NCBI RefSeq assembly: GCF_964019845.1
Contig: NZ_OZ026465.1
Span: forward strand, 920,412-984,411
Origin: Spiroplasma endosymbiont of Labia minor
GTDB taxonomy: Bacteria; Bacillota_I; Bacilli_A; Mycoplasmatales; Mycoplasmataceae
DNA: 64,000 nucleotides
Direction: 5' to 3'
Part shown: positions 33,201-44,295 of the stretch, piece by piece
Numbering within the stretch: the first letter of the stretch is position 1
Layout: every line of letters begins with the position of its first letter
The notes under the pieces: generated by a model
What the model was told of the DNA's origin: nothing
The model's input: the letters and a program-made list of their open reading frames with translations, nothing else
Databases searched by the model: none
Translations under genes and position numbers: made by a program

Positions 33201-34250
33201 TTATTTATAAGCACTGAATGATGAATTTTTATCACGAAGTTCAACAACTTCTAATCATTTATCAATGTTTTTTTCATATTCTTTTGCGCCATCAATAACT
33301 GTCATTAACGGATCTGAAGCTTTAGTTACTTTTAATTGGAAAATTGATTCAAAATAAGTATCAATTCCACGAATTAATGCTCCACCACCACAAATAGTAA
33401 TACCATTTCTAATAATATCACCAGCTAATTCTGCGGGTGTATTTTCCATAACTTCAACAATTAAATCTGTAATTTTTGAGAATGGACCTAACAAGGCATT
33501 TTTAACTTCTTCTGGTGAAATAACAACTTCTCTTGGCAAACCAGAAATAATATCACGACCATATGCACGATATGTTCTTGAATTATCTATTTTTGTTAAT
33601 GCTCCAATGTCTTTTTTAATATTTTCAGCTGTTCTAATACCAACCATAACATTATATTCTGCACGAATGTACTTTCTGATTTCTTCATTAAAGTGATTTC
33701 CAGCTATTTTTACAGAACGTGAAACAACAATGTCACCTGAAGATATAATTGCAACATCGGTAGTTCCTCCTCCGATATCCACAACTAAATTTCCTGAAGC
33801 TAATTGAATGTTAATTCCAGCTCCTATTGCTGATAGTTTAACTTCTTCTTCTACTAAAACTTTTCTAGCTCCCATATCAGCTACTACTTGTTTTAAAGCA
33901 GATCTTTCAAGTTCAGTAACTCCTGATGGACAAGCCAATACAACTAATGCATTTTTCAAAATTTCATTTAAACGAATACGTTGAAAAATAATTTTAATTA
34001 AATCTTTTGCAGCATCCATATCTGCAATAACTCCATCTACTAAAGGAACTGCTAAACGGATATTTGAGTTTGTTTTACCTATCATATCTCCAGCAGCTTC
34101 ACCAGCCGCAATAACACTATTTGTAAAAATATCATATGCTATAACTGAAGGTTCATTATAAATAATTCCTTGCCCACCCAAATAAGCAACTGTGTTTGCA
34201 GTACCTAAATCTAAAGCAACAAATTCTTTTCTTTGTGTTCATGATGCCAT
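33201..34250 (-). CDS. mreB: MreB-family actin homolog (paralog E)
   Basis: The 349-aa product starts MASWTQRKEFVALDLGTANT behind AAAGGAG. It shares all ATPase motifs with paralog D, including VLVEEEVKLSAIGAGINIQL and VDIGGGTTDVAI. Differences concentrate on the surface of domain IB (RLNEILKNAL against KLEGVLRKAL) and the last 60 residues. It is the first gene of the five-gene minus-strand cluster and is divergent from rnmV. It is most simply the ancestral copy or sister of a recent tandem duplication. Confidence 0.95.
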
Positions 34251-34305
34251 AAGTATTTCTCCTTTCGACTTTCTATGCTGTTTGCACAAAATTATAAAAA
34301 GCTTA

Positions 34306-34334
34306 TTGACTTTAATATAACTTATACATAAAAT
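34306..34334 (+). promoter_or_regulatory. promoter of rnmV-rsmA-ispE
   Basis: TTGACT (34306-34311) and TAAAAT (34329-34334) are 17 bases apart. The start would be near 34341, giving a leader of about 50 nt. A minus-strand -10 (ATTATA at 34291-34296) for mreB paralog E overlaps the region. Confidence 0.65.
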
Positions 34335-34392
34335 ATTATACCACAAAATTAAGATAATGTATTAGAATAATAACGAATAAGAAGTGGATAAG

Positions 34393-34917
34393 ATGAATAA
34401 AGTAATTATTGTTGAAGGAAAAACAGATTCAAATAAGTTAAAAAGCATTTATGGCAATAACATAAACATCATTGAAACTAATGGATTGGGTTTAACAAAT
34501 GAAAAACTATTACAGATTAAAAAAATAAACGATTCTGTAGGAGTTGTTATTTTTACAGATCCCGATGGCGCAGGAAATAAAATAAGAGACATCATTTCAA
34601 ATTTTTTAAATGATAAAGTTACACATGCCTTTATCACAAAAAAAGATATCCAAAATAAAAAGAAAATAGGAATTGCAGAAGCAAATAGCAGTGCAATTAT
34701 TAATGCCTTAAACAATGCATTAGAAATTAAAAAAAATGATAAATTAAGTTTGGAATGAAAAGACTATTTAAATTTAGATTGTTTTTTAAAAAGCAACCAC
34801 AATAAAATTTGTGAATATCTAAATTTAGAAAAAACAATAAATAATAAAAGATTATTTAAATGAATTAATTTATTTAACATAACAAAAAATGAAGTCCAGA
34901 AAATTTTAAAGAGATAA
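34393..34917 (+). CDS. rnmV: ribonuclease M5
   Basis: RNase M5 matures 5S rRNA in Gram-positives and Mollicutes. The 174-aa product opens with a Toprim domain: IIVEGKTDSNKL (catalytic Glu), then VIFTDPDGAGNKIR (DxD acidic pair) and the GIAEANSSAI motif. I prefer ATG 34393 to GTG 34384, because GAAGTGG then lies 5 bases upstream as ribosome-binding site. It is followed by rsmA after 15 bases, as in Bacillus. Confidence 0.94.
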
Positions 34918-34932
34918 AAAGAGGAATTATTT

Positions 34933-35736
34933 ATGATTGCAAAAAAACAATTTGGCCAAAACTTTATAACAGATAAAAATTTAATAGGCAAAATAATTTC
35001 ACTTTTAGGTGATAAAAAAGAGATGTTGATTATTGAAATTGGTCCGGGTCGTGGCGCACTTACAAGAAATTTGGTAAGGAAATTTTCACAAGTTATTGCA
35101 ATTGAAATTGATAGGGATTTAGAAATTTATTTGAAAAGCGAAATTAAAGATTCTAATTTTGAATTAGTTATGAAAGATGTTTTAGATTTAAATTTAGATG
35201 AATTTATAAAAACAAAAAATATAAATAATTTTCCAGTTGCAATAATTTCAAACCTTCCCTATTACATAACTAGCGAAATTTTATTTAAAGTTTTTTCATC
35301 ATCACATAAAATTGTGTCAGCAATTTTTATGATGCAAAAAGAGGTGGCTGAACGAATAACATCTAAAGTTGATGGGAAAAAATATAATAATTTAACAGTG
35401 ATTTCAAATTATTTCTCGAAACCAAAATATGAATTTACAGTTAAAAGAAATTTATTTAATCCAGAACCAAAAGTTGATTCTGCAATTGTTTCTTTTGATT
35501 TTTCAAAATCATTATCTAAAAATTATGAGTTTGACATTTTTTTTACAAAAACAATAAGAAAATTATTTAATAACAAAAGAAAAACAATTTTGAATAACTT
35601 GCAAAATGTTTTAATAACTAAAAAGGACGGACAAAATATTTTAAAAAATGTTGATATAGATATAAATTTAAGACCAGAAAATATTTCAATAGAAGAATTT
35701 ATTTTATTAATAGAGGAAATACAAAAATGAAAGTAA
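34933..35736 (+). CDS. rsmA: 16S rRNA dimethyladenosine transferase
   Basis: KsgA dimethylates A1518 and A1519 near the 3' end of 16S rRNA. The 267-aa product has KKQFGQNFITDKN at the start, the SAM loop IEIGPGRGALT and the catalytic NLPYY in AIISNLPYYIT. The apparent end at TGA 35728 is a Trp codon, and the true stop is TAA 35734-35736. That makes the gene overlap ispE by 10 bases. Confidence 0.97.
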
Positions 35737-36452
35737 AAGCATTTGCAAAAATTAATTTAACTTTAAAAGTGTTTCCAAAAAAAGAAAAAAGAAAATTGCA
35801 TAAAATAAAATCAATAATTACTTTAGTCGACGATTTATATGACACTATTGAAATTAAAAAATCACCAGATCATTTATGACATATAGAAACCAATATTCCA
35901 GAATTAAATAATGAAGAAAATTATGTTTCAATAATTGCAAATTTCATAAGAAAAGATTTTGACTTAAATGATGATCCAATTAAATTAGTTCTTACAAAAA
36001 ATATTCCAATTAAATCTGGTTTGGGTGGTGGTTCTAGCGATGCAATGGCAACAATAAAATTATTAGACGAATTTTTCAAATTAAATATATCAAAATCACA
36101 AAAATTAAAATATGCAAAAATGATTGGCAGTGATTGCTTTTTTTTCTTAGAAAACTTTAAAACAGCTTTAGTTACAAAATATGGAAATAAAATTAAGCGT
36201 TTAAAAAATATATCATTCGTGAAACGTGATTTATTTTTCTCTAATATAAAGTGTGACACAAAATTAGTTTATGAATCTTTTGATAAAAATTATAATAAGC
36301 AATGAAGAAAATTTAATAATAATTTAATAATCCCCTGTTTCAAAATTTATCCAGAACTAGAAAAAGAGTTCAATGATTTAAAAACAATAAATAAGCAAAT
36401 TTCAATGACTGGTAGTGGATCTACATTCATAAAATGACCTATGTTAAAATAA
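35727..36452 (+). CDS. ispE: 4-diphosphocytidyl-2-C-methyl-D-erythritol kinase
   Basis: IspE is the GHMP kinase of the fourth MEP-pathway step. The N-terminal strand KVKAFAKINLTL and the GHMP P-loop PIKSGLGGGSSDA are clear, and a degraded C-terminal GHMP motif 3 (MTGSGSTF) is present. At 241 aa it is shorter than the usual 280-290, mainly in the C-terminal half, although the frame is open. It is translationally coupled to rsmA, the same rnmV-rsmA-ispE order as in Bacillus. Confidence 0.9.
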
Positions 36453-36480
36453 AAATTTAATTAATTCTTGTTAATTTTAG

Positions 36481-36509
36481 TTGACTTTGGTTTATTTTGG
36501 TTGTAAGAT
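36481..36509 (+). promoter_or_regulatory. promoter and possible operator of the fructose operon
   Basis: TTGACT and TAAGAT are 17 bases apart. The spacer repeats TTTGGTT at 36487-36493 and TTTGGTT at 36496-36502. Such a repeat inside the core promoter would be a natural target for the DeoR-type regulator encoded next. The operator role is inferred. Confidence 0.5.
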
Positions 36510-36526
36510 GGCACAGAGGTGATAAG

Positions 36527-37228
36527 ATGAAAGCGCAAAGATTAGATTTAATTACTGAATTTGTGAATAAACACGGATATTGTTCTAATGAGCTTATTTC
36601 CGAAAATTTGAATATACCACTTACTACCTTAAGACGAGATTTAGATGAACTAGATAAAATTTCTAAAATTATTAGAATTTATGGCGGAGCTAAATCAATC
36701 TTGAATAACGTGATTTATGAACAAAAATTGGATGAAAAATTAGAAAAAAATATAACAGCAAAAAAAAATATAGCTAAAAAGGCGTTGGATTGCATCAAAG
36801 AAAATGAAATTATTTTTATTGATGCAGGTTCAACTACATTGCAACTCGCAAAATTAATAAAGCCAAATTTGAATTTAAAGATTTACACAAATTCAATAGA
36901 AAACGCAATTCAATTATCAAAAAATAATGTAAATAACATTAACTTAATTCCGGGTCGTTTAAAAAATGCTACCGGATCAATTGTTGGAGTTGATGCAATT
37001 TCCTATCTTGATAATTTTCATTTTGATGCAGCTTTTATTGGTGTTAATGCAGTTGATGAAGAATTTAATTTTTACACAACAGATACAGATGAAGCTACTA
37101 TAAAGAAAAAAATAATTGAACATTCAACTTTACCTTTTGCATTAATAGATAGTTCAAAACTTAATTCTATCTCAATTGTTAAATTTAGTTCGAAAAATAA
37201 AATGCCAATTATACATGAGGAATACTAA
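36527..37228 (+). CDS. fruR: DeoR-family transcriptional regulator of the fructose operon
   Basis: The 233-aa product has an N-terminal winged helix (KAQRLDLITEFVNKHGYCS, then PLTTLRRDLDELD recognition helix) and a C-terminal DeoRC sugar-phosphate sensor domain (ENEIIFIDAGSTT, GVDA, DEATIKK). The start is ATG 36527 after AGAGGTG. Leading the fruK-fruA operon suggests repression relieved by fructose 1-phosphate, as for other FruR/DeoR proteins. Confidence 0.88.
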   Translation: MKAQRLDLITEFVNKHGYCSNELISENLNIPLTTLRRDLDELDKISKIIRIYGGAKSILNNVIYEQKLDEKLEKNITAKKNIAKKALDCIKENEIIFIDAGSTTLQLAKLIKPNLNLKIYTNSIENAIQLSKNNVNNINLIPGRLKNATGSIVGVDAISYLDNFHFDAAFIGVNAVDEEFNFYTTDTDEATIKKKIIEHSTLPFALIDSSKLNSISIVKFSSKNKMPIIHEEY

Positions 37229-37229
37229 T

Positions 37230-38180
37230 ATGATTTATACTATTACACTAAACCCAGCAATTGACCACATAATCTTAATGGAGAATGATTTGATTGCAAA
37301 CAAAACTAATTATTATAGTGATGAATATTTTGTTATTGGTGGCAAAGGAATCAACGTTGGAATTATATTAAAAAATTTAGAAAACAACGTTATGATTACA
37401 GGAATTATTGGGAAAAATAATAAAAATTTATTTTTGGAAAAATTCTCAGAAATAGACATTAAAAATAATTTTTTTATCAACAAAGGGAATACAAGAACAA
37501 ATTACAAAATTAAAAATTTGAGTACCAAACAAGAAACAGAATTAAATGGCCAAGGATTTAAAACAGAATTAATCAATACTGAAAAATTATTGAATTATTT
37601 AGATGAAAATATTATTGATGGTGATATTGTAGTTACTACCGGAAGTATTCCAAAAAATATTGAATCAAATATCTATGAATTAATAGGAAATATTGCAAAT
37701 AAACACAAAGCGATATTTATTTGTGACGCCGCAAAAGATAATTTAAAATTTGCATTAAAAGAAAAACCATTTTTAATTAAACCTAATATAGATGAATTAA
37801 ATGATTTATTAAACACAAGCATAAGCGAAGATGACTTAAATGGTATAACTTTTTTGATAAAGAAAACAAAATTGTTAGGTGCACAAAATATATTATTGAG
37901 TATGGGATCAAAAGGTAGCTATTATTTTTCAAATGAAAATGAAATTATAAAAATAGGTGTAGCTAAAGGAAAATTAGTTAATTCCGTTGGCGCTGGTGAT
38001 AGTATGCTTGCAGGATATATTCACGGTCTTTCATTAAAAATGAATATTGAAGATTGTCTTAAATATGCTGCTGCTGCTGGAGGAGCCACCGCATTTACAT
38101 CTTGACTTGCAACAAAAAAAGAAATCGAAAATCACATTCAAGAAATCGTTTTAGAAAAAATAAAACAAGGGGATTTTTAA
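37230..38180 (+). CDS. fruK: 1-phosphofructokinase
   Basis: The PfkB/ribokinase-family enzyme converts fructose 1-phosphate to fructose 1,6-bisphosphate. The 316-aa product starts MIYTITLNPAIDHII, typical of FruK. It has GGKGINVG and the C-terminal catalytic motif VNSVGAGDSMLAGY, where the Asp is the base. TGA Trp occurs at about residue 292. It starts one base after the regulator's stop, and the product feeds the aldolase at 11814. Confidence 0.95.
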
Positions 38181-38181
38181 T

Positions 38182-40455
38182 ATGCTTTTAAAAAATATGA
38201 TCACACAAGACACAATATTTTTAGATTTAGAAGCTAATTCACAAAAGGAATTAATTGACATAATTGCAGAAAAATTATTAATAATAAAATTAATTAAAAA
38301 CAAAGAAAAATTTATAAAAGAAATAATAAACAGAGAAAATCAAGAATCAACAGCCATTGGTGATGGTATAGCAATACCACACATCCTAAATTCAACAGTC
38401 AATGAATCTAGAATAATAATTGTTCGTTTAAAAAATAGCCTTGATTGAAATGCATTTGATAATAAAAAAGTTAATTTAGTATTTTTTATTATCACAAATG
38501 GAGTTGATGGTAATGAACATCTTGAGGCACTCGGAGAACTATCAAAATTTTTAATAAAAAAAGAAAATATTTTAAGTTTAAATGAAATTAAGAGCGCCAA
38601 AAAAATAGAAAACTTATTTAATGATTACAGCATATCAGTTAAGGAAAATACTATATCTTCTAAAAGTGAAAATTATTACGATGTTGTTGGAATCACTGCA
38701 TGTCCAACAGGAATAGCCCATACATATTTGGCACAAGAAAAAATTATTGATTACGCTAAATCACTAGAATTAACAGCTAAAGTAGAAACTCAAGGCCGTA
38801 GAGGAACTGAGTTTAAATTGTCGCAAGAAGAAATAAACAATGCAAAAGTTATTTTTCTAGCACACGATAAAGCGATTACAGGAATGGATAGATTCAATAA
38901 CAAAAAAGTAATTGAAACTGGAACTAAAAATGCTATTTTTAAGGGTAAAGAAATTATAGAAAATGCATTAAAAGGAGAAAATTTAAAAACTATTCATGCA
39001 AATACCAAAGATGGTGATTCTGAATTATCTTTAAAAAAATTTAAAGATATTAAAGGTAATTTATTGGCGGGAGTTTCTAGAATGTTACCATTTGTCGTTG
39101 CTGGTGGAATAGTATTAGGGATAGCCTTCCTAATAGACTTTGCAGCAGGTTCAAAGGGTGGCAGTGATTTTGGAACAACAAATAAAGTAGCCGGTTGATT
39201 TGCTGCTTTAGGTAAATTATCAATGTCACTAATGATTCCAATATTAGGTGCCTATATCACTTATTCAATCGTTGGTCCACAAGGATTAATGCCCGGAATG
39301 ATTGCAGGCTTAACATCTTCAAATATTATGTCGTTTGCATATGGTTCAAATAATGATTGATCAAATATGTGAGGGAAATTATTACCTTTTGAAAGTCATG
39401 AATCTGGATTCATTGGTGCAATATTTGGAGCTTATTTAGCCGCCTTTATAGTTTTTGGTTGAACAAAAGCTTTTGAGAAATTACCAAAAAGCTTGCAAGG
39501 TGCAAGAGATATTGTATTTATACCAATTTTAAGTATTTTATCTATTGGAATTACAATGTTTATTATTAATATTCCTATTGGTTATTTAATGATGGAATTA
39601 AGTGAAGGTATTAAGTGACTTGCAAATAATAATTTAATATTATTAGTATCTGCATTATTTGGCATAATGATGTGTTTTGATATGGGTGGTCCCATAAATA
39701 AAATCGCTTATTCGTTAGGTGTACTTGCAGTTGCTGGACAGCTAGTGAAAGATGGAAATAACCCAGCTACTGGTGCATTATTAGGCCAACAACAAATTTT
39801 AATGGCAGCTGCATTACTTGCAGGAATGTTGCCACCATTAATGATTGCTTTATGTACAATTATATTTCCAAGAGCTTGAACTGCAAAAGATCGTGATGCT
39901 GCAAAAGTCAATTGAGTTATGGGTTTGTGTTTTGTCACAGAAGGTGCAATACCATTTATGATTAAAGATCCAAAACGAATTTCTGTATCAGCTATGATAG
40001 GTGGTTTATTTGTTGGTCTTACAACTGGATTATTTAAACTATCTGTTGGAGCACCACATGGTGGAATATTTGTTTTTGCATTAATGAAAACAGGAATTAA
40101 TAATCCAAATTATGATTTAACTGCAAGTTCAATAGGCATAGGAATAATATTGGCTTTTGGAATTTTAATAATTGGAACTATAATTTCATCTCTAATTTTA
40201 GGATTTTGAAGAACACACGATATCAAAAAAGGAAGTTTCGTGCTTGACGAAACAAATGGTTTAAAAGAAAAATATCAAAATAAATTAATTAGTTTAAATG
40301 ATAAATTAAATTTACAAAAGCCAAATCATAATAAAATGGAAAAACAAATTGAAAAATTGAATATAAAAATAAATGCATATAATGATTACGAAAAAAATCT
40401 AAAAACAAAACAAAAATTATATGCAGAAAAAATAAATCATAAAAATAAAAAATAA
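38182..40455 (+). CDS. fruA: PTS fructose transporter EIIABC
   Basis: The 757-aa product has domains in the order A-B-C. IIA (about residues 1-145) has the phospho-accepting His67 in GIAIPH. IIB (about 168-265) has Cys174 in [14 protein letters not shown] (about 290-680) has many membrane helices and GPHGGI-like loops ([11 protein letters not shown]). It imports fructose and phosphorylates it at C1. The last 70 residues are a charged, Lys/Asn/Gln-rich predicted coiled coil not found in typical FruA. The ATG follows the fruK stop after one base. Confidence 0.96.
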
Positions 40456-40480
40456 TCCTTACGGATTATTTTTTATTTTT
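40441..40480. terminator. bidirectional terminator between fruA and coaD
   Basis: AATAATCC pairs with GGATTATT around TTAC, with A-rich DNA before and a T tail after. It ends the fructose operon and the convergent coaD transcript. Confidence 0.85.
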
Positions 40481-40891
40481 ATATAATTCAATTTCTGATA
40501 TAAAGGTTGATGAAATATTTCTGACATCAACATCTGATATAAAAAGAATTGTCTCTAAATCTTTATTCATCATTTTATTTGCATCGGAAAGTTCTATTTC
40601 ATACTGAAGATCTTCACCATTGCGAATTCCCCTAATCATAAAATTTGCATTATATTTTTTTGCCACATTAGAAGTTAAATCATCAGAATTAATAATTACT
40701 TCAACAACACTCATATGAGCTAAAATTTTTTTAACTTTTTGAAATCTTAAGTCAATTTGAGTTCTATGAACTTTATTTATATTATTTGTAACAACAACAT
40801 AAATTTTTGAAAATAATTTTAAGGCTTTAGAAATAATTTTCATATGACCGTCATGAAATGGATCAAATGAACCAGGATATATTGCTATCAT
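40466..40891 (-). CDS. coaD: phosphopantetheine adenylyltransferase
   Basis: CoaD makes dephospho-CoA from 4'-phosphopantetheine and ATP. The 141-aa product has the nucleotidyltransferase motif GSFDPFHDGHMKII with the (H/T)xGH pair, the family MIRGIRNGEDLQYE, and ISSTFI near the end (ISSTxIR variant). Its ATG overlaps the end of the small upstream gene by 7 bases. Confidence 0.95.
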   Translation of the reverse strand: MIAIYPGSFDPFHDGHMKIISKALKLFSKIYVVVTNNINKVHRTQIDLRFQKVKKILAHMSVVEVIINSDDLTSNVAKKYNANFMIRGIRNGEDLQYEIELSDANKMMNKDLETILFISDVDVRNISSTFISEIELYKNKK

Positions 40892-41292
40892 ATTTTCCCC
40901 TCACTGAAATTAATAAAATAATTAATTTCACTAAAAATTCTTTCTACTGAATCATAAACATCATCTTCTGTTGCTATTAAAATGTTTTCATACAAATCTT
41001 GTGTGTAACCAAGTCATCAAAATTTCAAAATTTTAATTTGCTCTTTAAAATTATCTCTATTAGAAGATGATGAACTTAAAAAATTAATATCTGCCAAAAA
41101 ATATTTCTTGATTTGTGTTTCTAATTTTCCTCTTAAAACAATTTGCAAAAAACCAGTTATTTCACTTTCAGATGGTGATTTTATTTTTTTTCAATATTGT
41201 TGAGCGTATTCTAATAATGACTGCAAGGTAATATGTCTTTTATCAATATCCATATTCAATAAATCTTTTTCAGTTACTCTAAGATCAATCAT
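40885..41292 (-). CDS. hypothetical protein overlapping coaD
   Basis: The 135-aa product (MIDLRVTEKDLLNMD) is preceded by GAGGTGA. It contains in-frame TGA Trp codons, including two in a row (FWWLGY), and ends at TAG after ...GKIW. It is acidic and helical with no signal or membrane segment. The family is not recognised. Coupling to coaD (7-base overlap) suggests a constant partner. It is too short and too full of TGA to appear as an ORF in the standard code. Confidence 0.78.
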
Positions 41293-41344
41293 TAAAAGTC
41301 ACCTCATGATTAAGTTTATTCCTATAAAGCATAAAAATTAATTA

Positions 41345-42496
41345 TTAATTAAATGTATTAAAACAAATATCTCCCTCAACAATTGTCATTAAAACTTCAA
41401 ATTCATTATTTAAAACTACTAAATCTGCATATTTATTAACTTCTATTGAGCCGGTTTTATCAAAAATTCTTAATTCTTTAGCTGCATTTAATGAAGAAAC
41501 TTTAGCTATATCAGTTAATGGTGCCTTAGTTGCTTTTGCAAAACAACTTACATTATAGTTATATGTATCACCAGAAGCGGCTAATGTTCCATCTGCTAAA
41601 GTTATTTTTAAACCTTTTTTTGTCACGGGTAATGGGCCAAGATAATAATCACCATCAGGTTCTCCTTTTGCTTTCATAGAATCTGTAATTATCATCATAT
41701 GATCTGCAGTTTTTATTTTATATACTTCTCTAATTACATCTATATCATTATGAATTCCGTCCGTTATTAATTCCGTCATAATTTCATCAAAAAATAGACC
41801 AGCATTGACCATTCCTGGGTTTCTATGATGATAAGGCGACATAGCATTATGCAAATGCGTCATATGTTTTGCGCCATTTTGTAATTCTTTTTCAACTTCT
41901 TTAAAAGTTGCATTTGAATGCCCAATTGATGGATTTATATTATTTTCAATTAATAATTTTGTAAATTCACCATTTTGTAATTCCGGTGCATAAGTAACAT
42001 ACGCTATGTGGCCATTTGCAGCATTAATAATTTTCTTCATTTCATCAACATTTGGTTTATGTAATAAATTAATATTGTGTGCACCATTAAATTTTTCATT
42101 TATAAAAGGTCCTTCCATATGAGCGCCAATATGTCTTGCCTTTTTTCCTACATTATGATTATCTAAATAATTAGCATAAACTTTAAAATATTTAACTAAA
42201 TCATCAATGGTTGCTGTAACAGGGCCTTGACAAAAACGCACTACTCCTTCTTTAACTATATTTTCTGCAACATGATTATATCCATCAATGGTTGCTGTTT
42301 CAAATTCTATTCCATAACCACCATGCATGTGTACATCAATAAATCCTGGCATTAAAATATTACCATTTAAATTCATTCCTTCTTTGGTTGTCACACCTTC
42401 ATTAATTGAAGTGATTTTTGAATTGTTAATCTCCAATCAACCACATTCAATGATTTTGTTTTCCAAAACAATTTTGGCATTTTTTAAAATATACAT
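41345..42496 (-). CDS. nagA: N-acetylglucosamine-6-phosphate deacetylase
   Basis: This amidohydrolase removes acetate from GlcNAc-6-phosphate in amino-sugar use. The 383-aa product has the metal motif PGFIDVHMHGG, GAHMEGPFIN with the metal Glu, GHSNATF (His), THLHNAMSPYHHRNPG (His) and the catalytic Asp in MIITDSMKA. Start ATG 42496 follows AAAGGAG. No nagB is adjacent in this window. Confidence 0.95.
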
Positions 42497-42601
42497 TTGT
42501 TAAACTCCTTTATAAGCAAATAATTTATATGCTTTATTATAATTTTATTTTAAATTAAACATTATTATATTTCTAATAAGTAATAAAAAAATAATTAATT
42601 T

Positions 42602-44134
42602 TTAAACTAATGTTTCAAAATTAATTATCTTATTTGCTCAATTTGTTTGAAAATTAATATCATGAGTTGTTAATAAAACTGTTCCTTCAAATAATTCAAT
42701 AGCTTCCAAAAGTGATTCCTTTGCTAATACATCAATATGATTTGTAGGCTCATCTAAAATTAATAAACTACATGATTCTAAAGATAACGCAGCTAATCTT
42801 ACTTTTGTTTGTTCGCCACCAGATAACAGATTCATTTTGTTTAACATTAAATCATTTTTAACACCAAATTTTGCAATCGTTTGTCTTATTTGTTGTTCTG
42901 CCATATTTGGAAATTTTCTCATCAAAAATTCTATTGGCGTTAAATCATCACTAATTTCTGTTTGTTTAAAATACGCAATAATCACACCATTGCCAATTTC
43001 CACTTTTCCAGAAATTGGTTGTAAATTTCCTGTGATTGTATTTAAAAAAGTTGTTTTACCAATGCCATTATAACCTGAAACAATACCTTTTTCTCCCTCT
43101 CTTAATTCAAAATTAAGTGGTTTTGTTAAAGCGAAATCATAACCTATTTCTAAATTTTCTAATTTTATAGTTATGGATGTAGCTGGTCTTTTATATTTAA
43201 ATTTAAAATTTGGTTTTGCTAATTCAGTTCTCTCTTTTAATATTGTCATTTTATCTAATTTCTTTTGTCTTGATTGAGCTGATTTGGCTGTAGAAGCTCT
43301 CGCTTTATTTTTATCTACATACGTCTGTAATTTTTGAATTTGATTTTGTTGAGATTCAACAGATTTATCGTATTGTTCTTTTCTTAAATTAGATAATTCT
43401 ATATATTTTTCATAATTTCCTACATAACGATTAATTTGTTGATTCTCTATTGCATAAATTATATTAACTGTGTTATTTATGAAATCATTATCATGAGAAA
43501 CAATTAAAAAAGCATTTTCATAATTTTGCAGAAATTTCATCAATCATTCAACCTGTTCAATATCTAAAAAGTTAGTCGGTTCATCCAATAACAAAACATC
43601 TGAATTTGATAATAGCAATTTGGCAAGCAAAATTTTTCCTATCTGCCCGCCTGATAATTGTTTTAATTTTTTCGTATAATTTTCTTGTTCAATACCTAAA
43701 CCACTAATAAAATTACCAATGTTTTTTTCAATCAAATCAAAACCTTTCATATCCAAATATTCTTGATATTCAAGTGCCTTAATGTATTCTTCTTCTTTGT
43801 ATTCTAAAGCCATGCTCTCATATATTTTAGTAATTTTATCTTGCATCTCATATAAATCACTAAATGTGTCTTTTAAATATTCTTCAACTGTTTGTTCTTG
43901 ATTTATGTCATGATGTTGATCTAAATAACCTATTTTTATGCGGGGCTGTACTTCAATTTCTCCGACATCAGGAATTGTTTTATTAACAATTAAATTCAAT
44001 AAAGAGGTTTTACCTGTTCCGTTTGCACCAAGTAGCGCAATGTGTTCACCTTTATTTATACGCATTGTGGCATTGTTATATAATTTTTTGCCACCATTTG
44101 AATGGGTAAGATTTTCAAAAAATATTAAACTCAT
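42602..44134 (-). CDS. ABC-F family ATPase
   Basis: The 510-aa product has two ABC domains in one chain and no membrane part, as in translation factors EttA/Uup/YfmR and ribosome-protection proteins. Walker A motifs are GANGTGKTSLL and GYNGIGKTTFL, signatures LSGGQIGK and LSGGEQTK, Walker B/H regions LLLLDEPTNFLD and LLILDEPTNHID. The interdomain linker (about residues 250-310) is basic and helical. The subtype cannot be fixed from sequence by eye. I chose ATG 44134 (MSLIFFENL). Confidence 0.93.
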
Positions 44135-44295
44135 AAAATATTCACGCACTTTCTTTAAATAATATTAAAACTATATCATTATAGCAAAAATGTTTAATTA
44201 TTGTATATTACTAAAATAAAATTAATTCTAATATTTCACTAATTCAATTTCATAGTGTGTTTTTTTGTTAAAATTGAATTTGAGGGGAACAAACA

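Noticed and set aside
27470..34250. The mreB cluster as DnaK/Hsp70 genes
   Set aside because: Lengths of about 345 aa and MreB-specific motifs (ACPS.VTELE, GRD.ISGLP) exclude Hsp70.
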